From: CAIUVD01 sp044338255
GTDB taxonomy: Bacteria > Planctomycetota > UBA11346
NCBI GenBank assembly: GCA_044338255.1
Contig: JBIILZ010000169.1
Location: 1-6,044 of the forward strand
DNA: 6,044 nt
Reading direction: 5' to 3'
Within the stretch, counting starts at the first letter, position 1; the number at the start of each line of letters is the position of its first letter. The position numbers and the translations under genes were made by a program. Under the pieces are notes generated by a model. The model ran no database searches and was not told where the DNA came from. It was given only the letters and a program-made list of their open reading frames with translations. Below are positions 5,956-6,044 of the stretch, piece by piece.

Positions 5956-6016
5956 AATGCCGATCATTTCGAAAAAATTCACTTGACAGTTCTGTGCAAA
6001 AAATTTTCGGGGCCAC

Positions 6017-6044
6017 ATGGGCCTCTATCAGCTTCTCTTCCCCG
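6017..6044 (+). CDS. Possible start of a following gene, cut by window end
   Basis: ATG 6017 opens a frame reading MGLYQLLFP to the last base. It is preceded by an A/T-tract-rich stretch (5971-6007) with a TTGACA at 5983-5988, which could be promoter DNA, and by a GGGG near the start codon. Nine residues are too few to judge, no clear -10 box was found, and the function is unknown. Confidence 0.2.

Noticed and set aside
5957..5986. Nine-residue open frame right after the pyrophosphorylase stop
   Set aside because: Too short and without a ribosome binding site; not supportable as a gene.
5983..6011. Full promoter at TTGACA before the window end
   Set aside because: The -35 match is perfect, but no acceptable -10 box occurs 16-18 bp downstream.

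Overview
The window is GC-rich bacterial chromosomal DNA with high G/C at codon third positions. Both tRNA genes have encoded CCA ends, and GGAG-type ribosome binding sites precede the genes. The gene content (a MamK-like actin, a large coiled-coil partner and a stand-alone GDP-fucose pyrophosphorylase) would suit a planctomycete/verrucomicrobia/lentisphaera-type bacterium. That is a guess: no phylogenetic marker is present.

Layout. Positions 1-160 hold two copies of a 75-bp, hairpin-rich direct repeat with an 85-bp period. Next to them (about 160-210) is a small structured stretch that looks like a degraded tRNA. A minus-strand tRNA-Val(UAC)-tRNA-Asp(GUC) pair follows (454 down to 267). It ends in a very long inverted repeat that acts as a terminator and also contains the 3' end of tRNA-Asp. 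On the plus strand, 692-2665 encodes a 657-residue protein with a beta-rich N-terminus, a low-complexity linker with repeated short motifs, a long central coiled coil and an acidic tail. Next, with its own good promoter, is a complete 347-residue actin-like ATPase of the MamK type (2838-3881), closed by a strong terminator. The stretch 3882-4482 has no intact gene. It contains that terminator, a 16-unit tandem array of a 7-bp repeat, a frameshifted minus-strand gene remnant, and an AT-rich control region with two palindromic elements. A 490-residue fucose-1-phosphate guanylyltransferase (GDP-fucose pyrophosphorylase) occupies 4483-5955. A further reading frame may begin at 6017 and run off the end.

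How the parts may work together. The most interesting unit is the coiled-coil protein plus the MamK-like actin. They are adjacent and on the same strand, and are plausibly a filament and its partner or adaptor. No magnetosome genes are visible, so the system should be read as a MamK-like cytoskeleton of unknown cargo rather than as evidence of magnetotaxis. The fucose gene is separated from them by the terminator and the remnant region. It probably belongs to a surface-glycan or fucose-salvage function under its own, possibly repressor-controlled, promoter.
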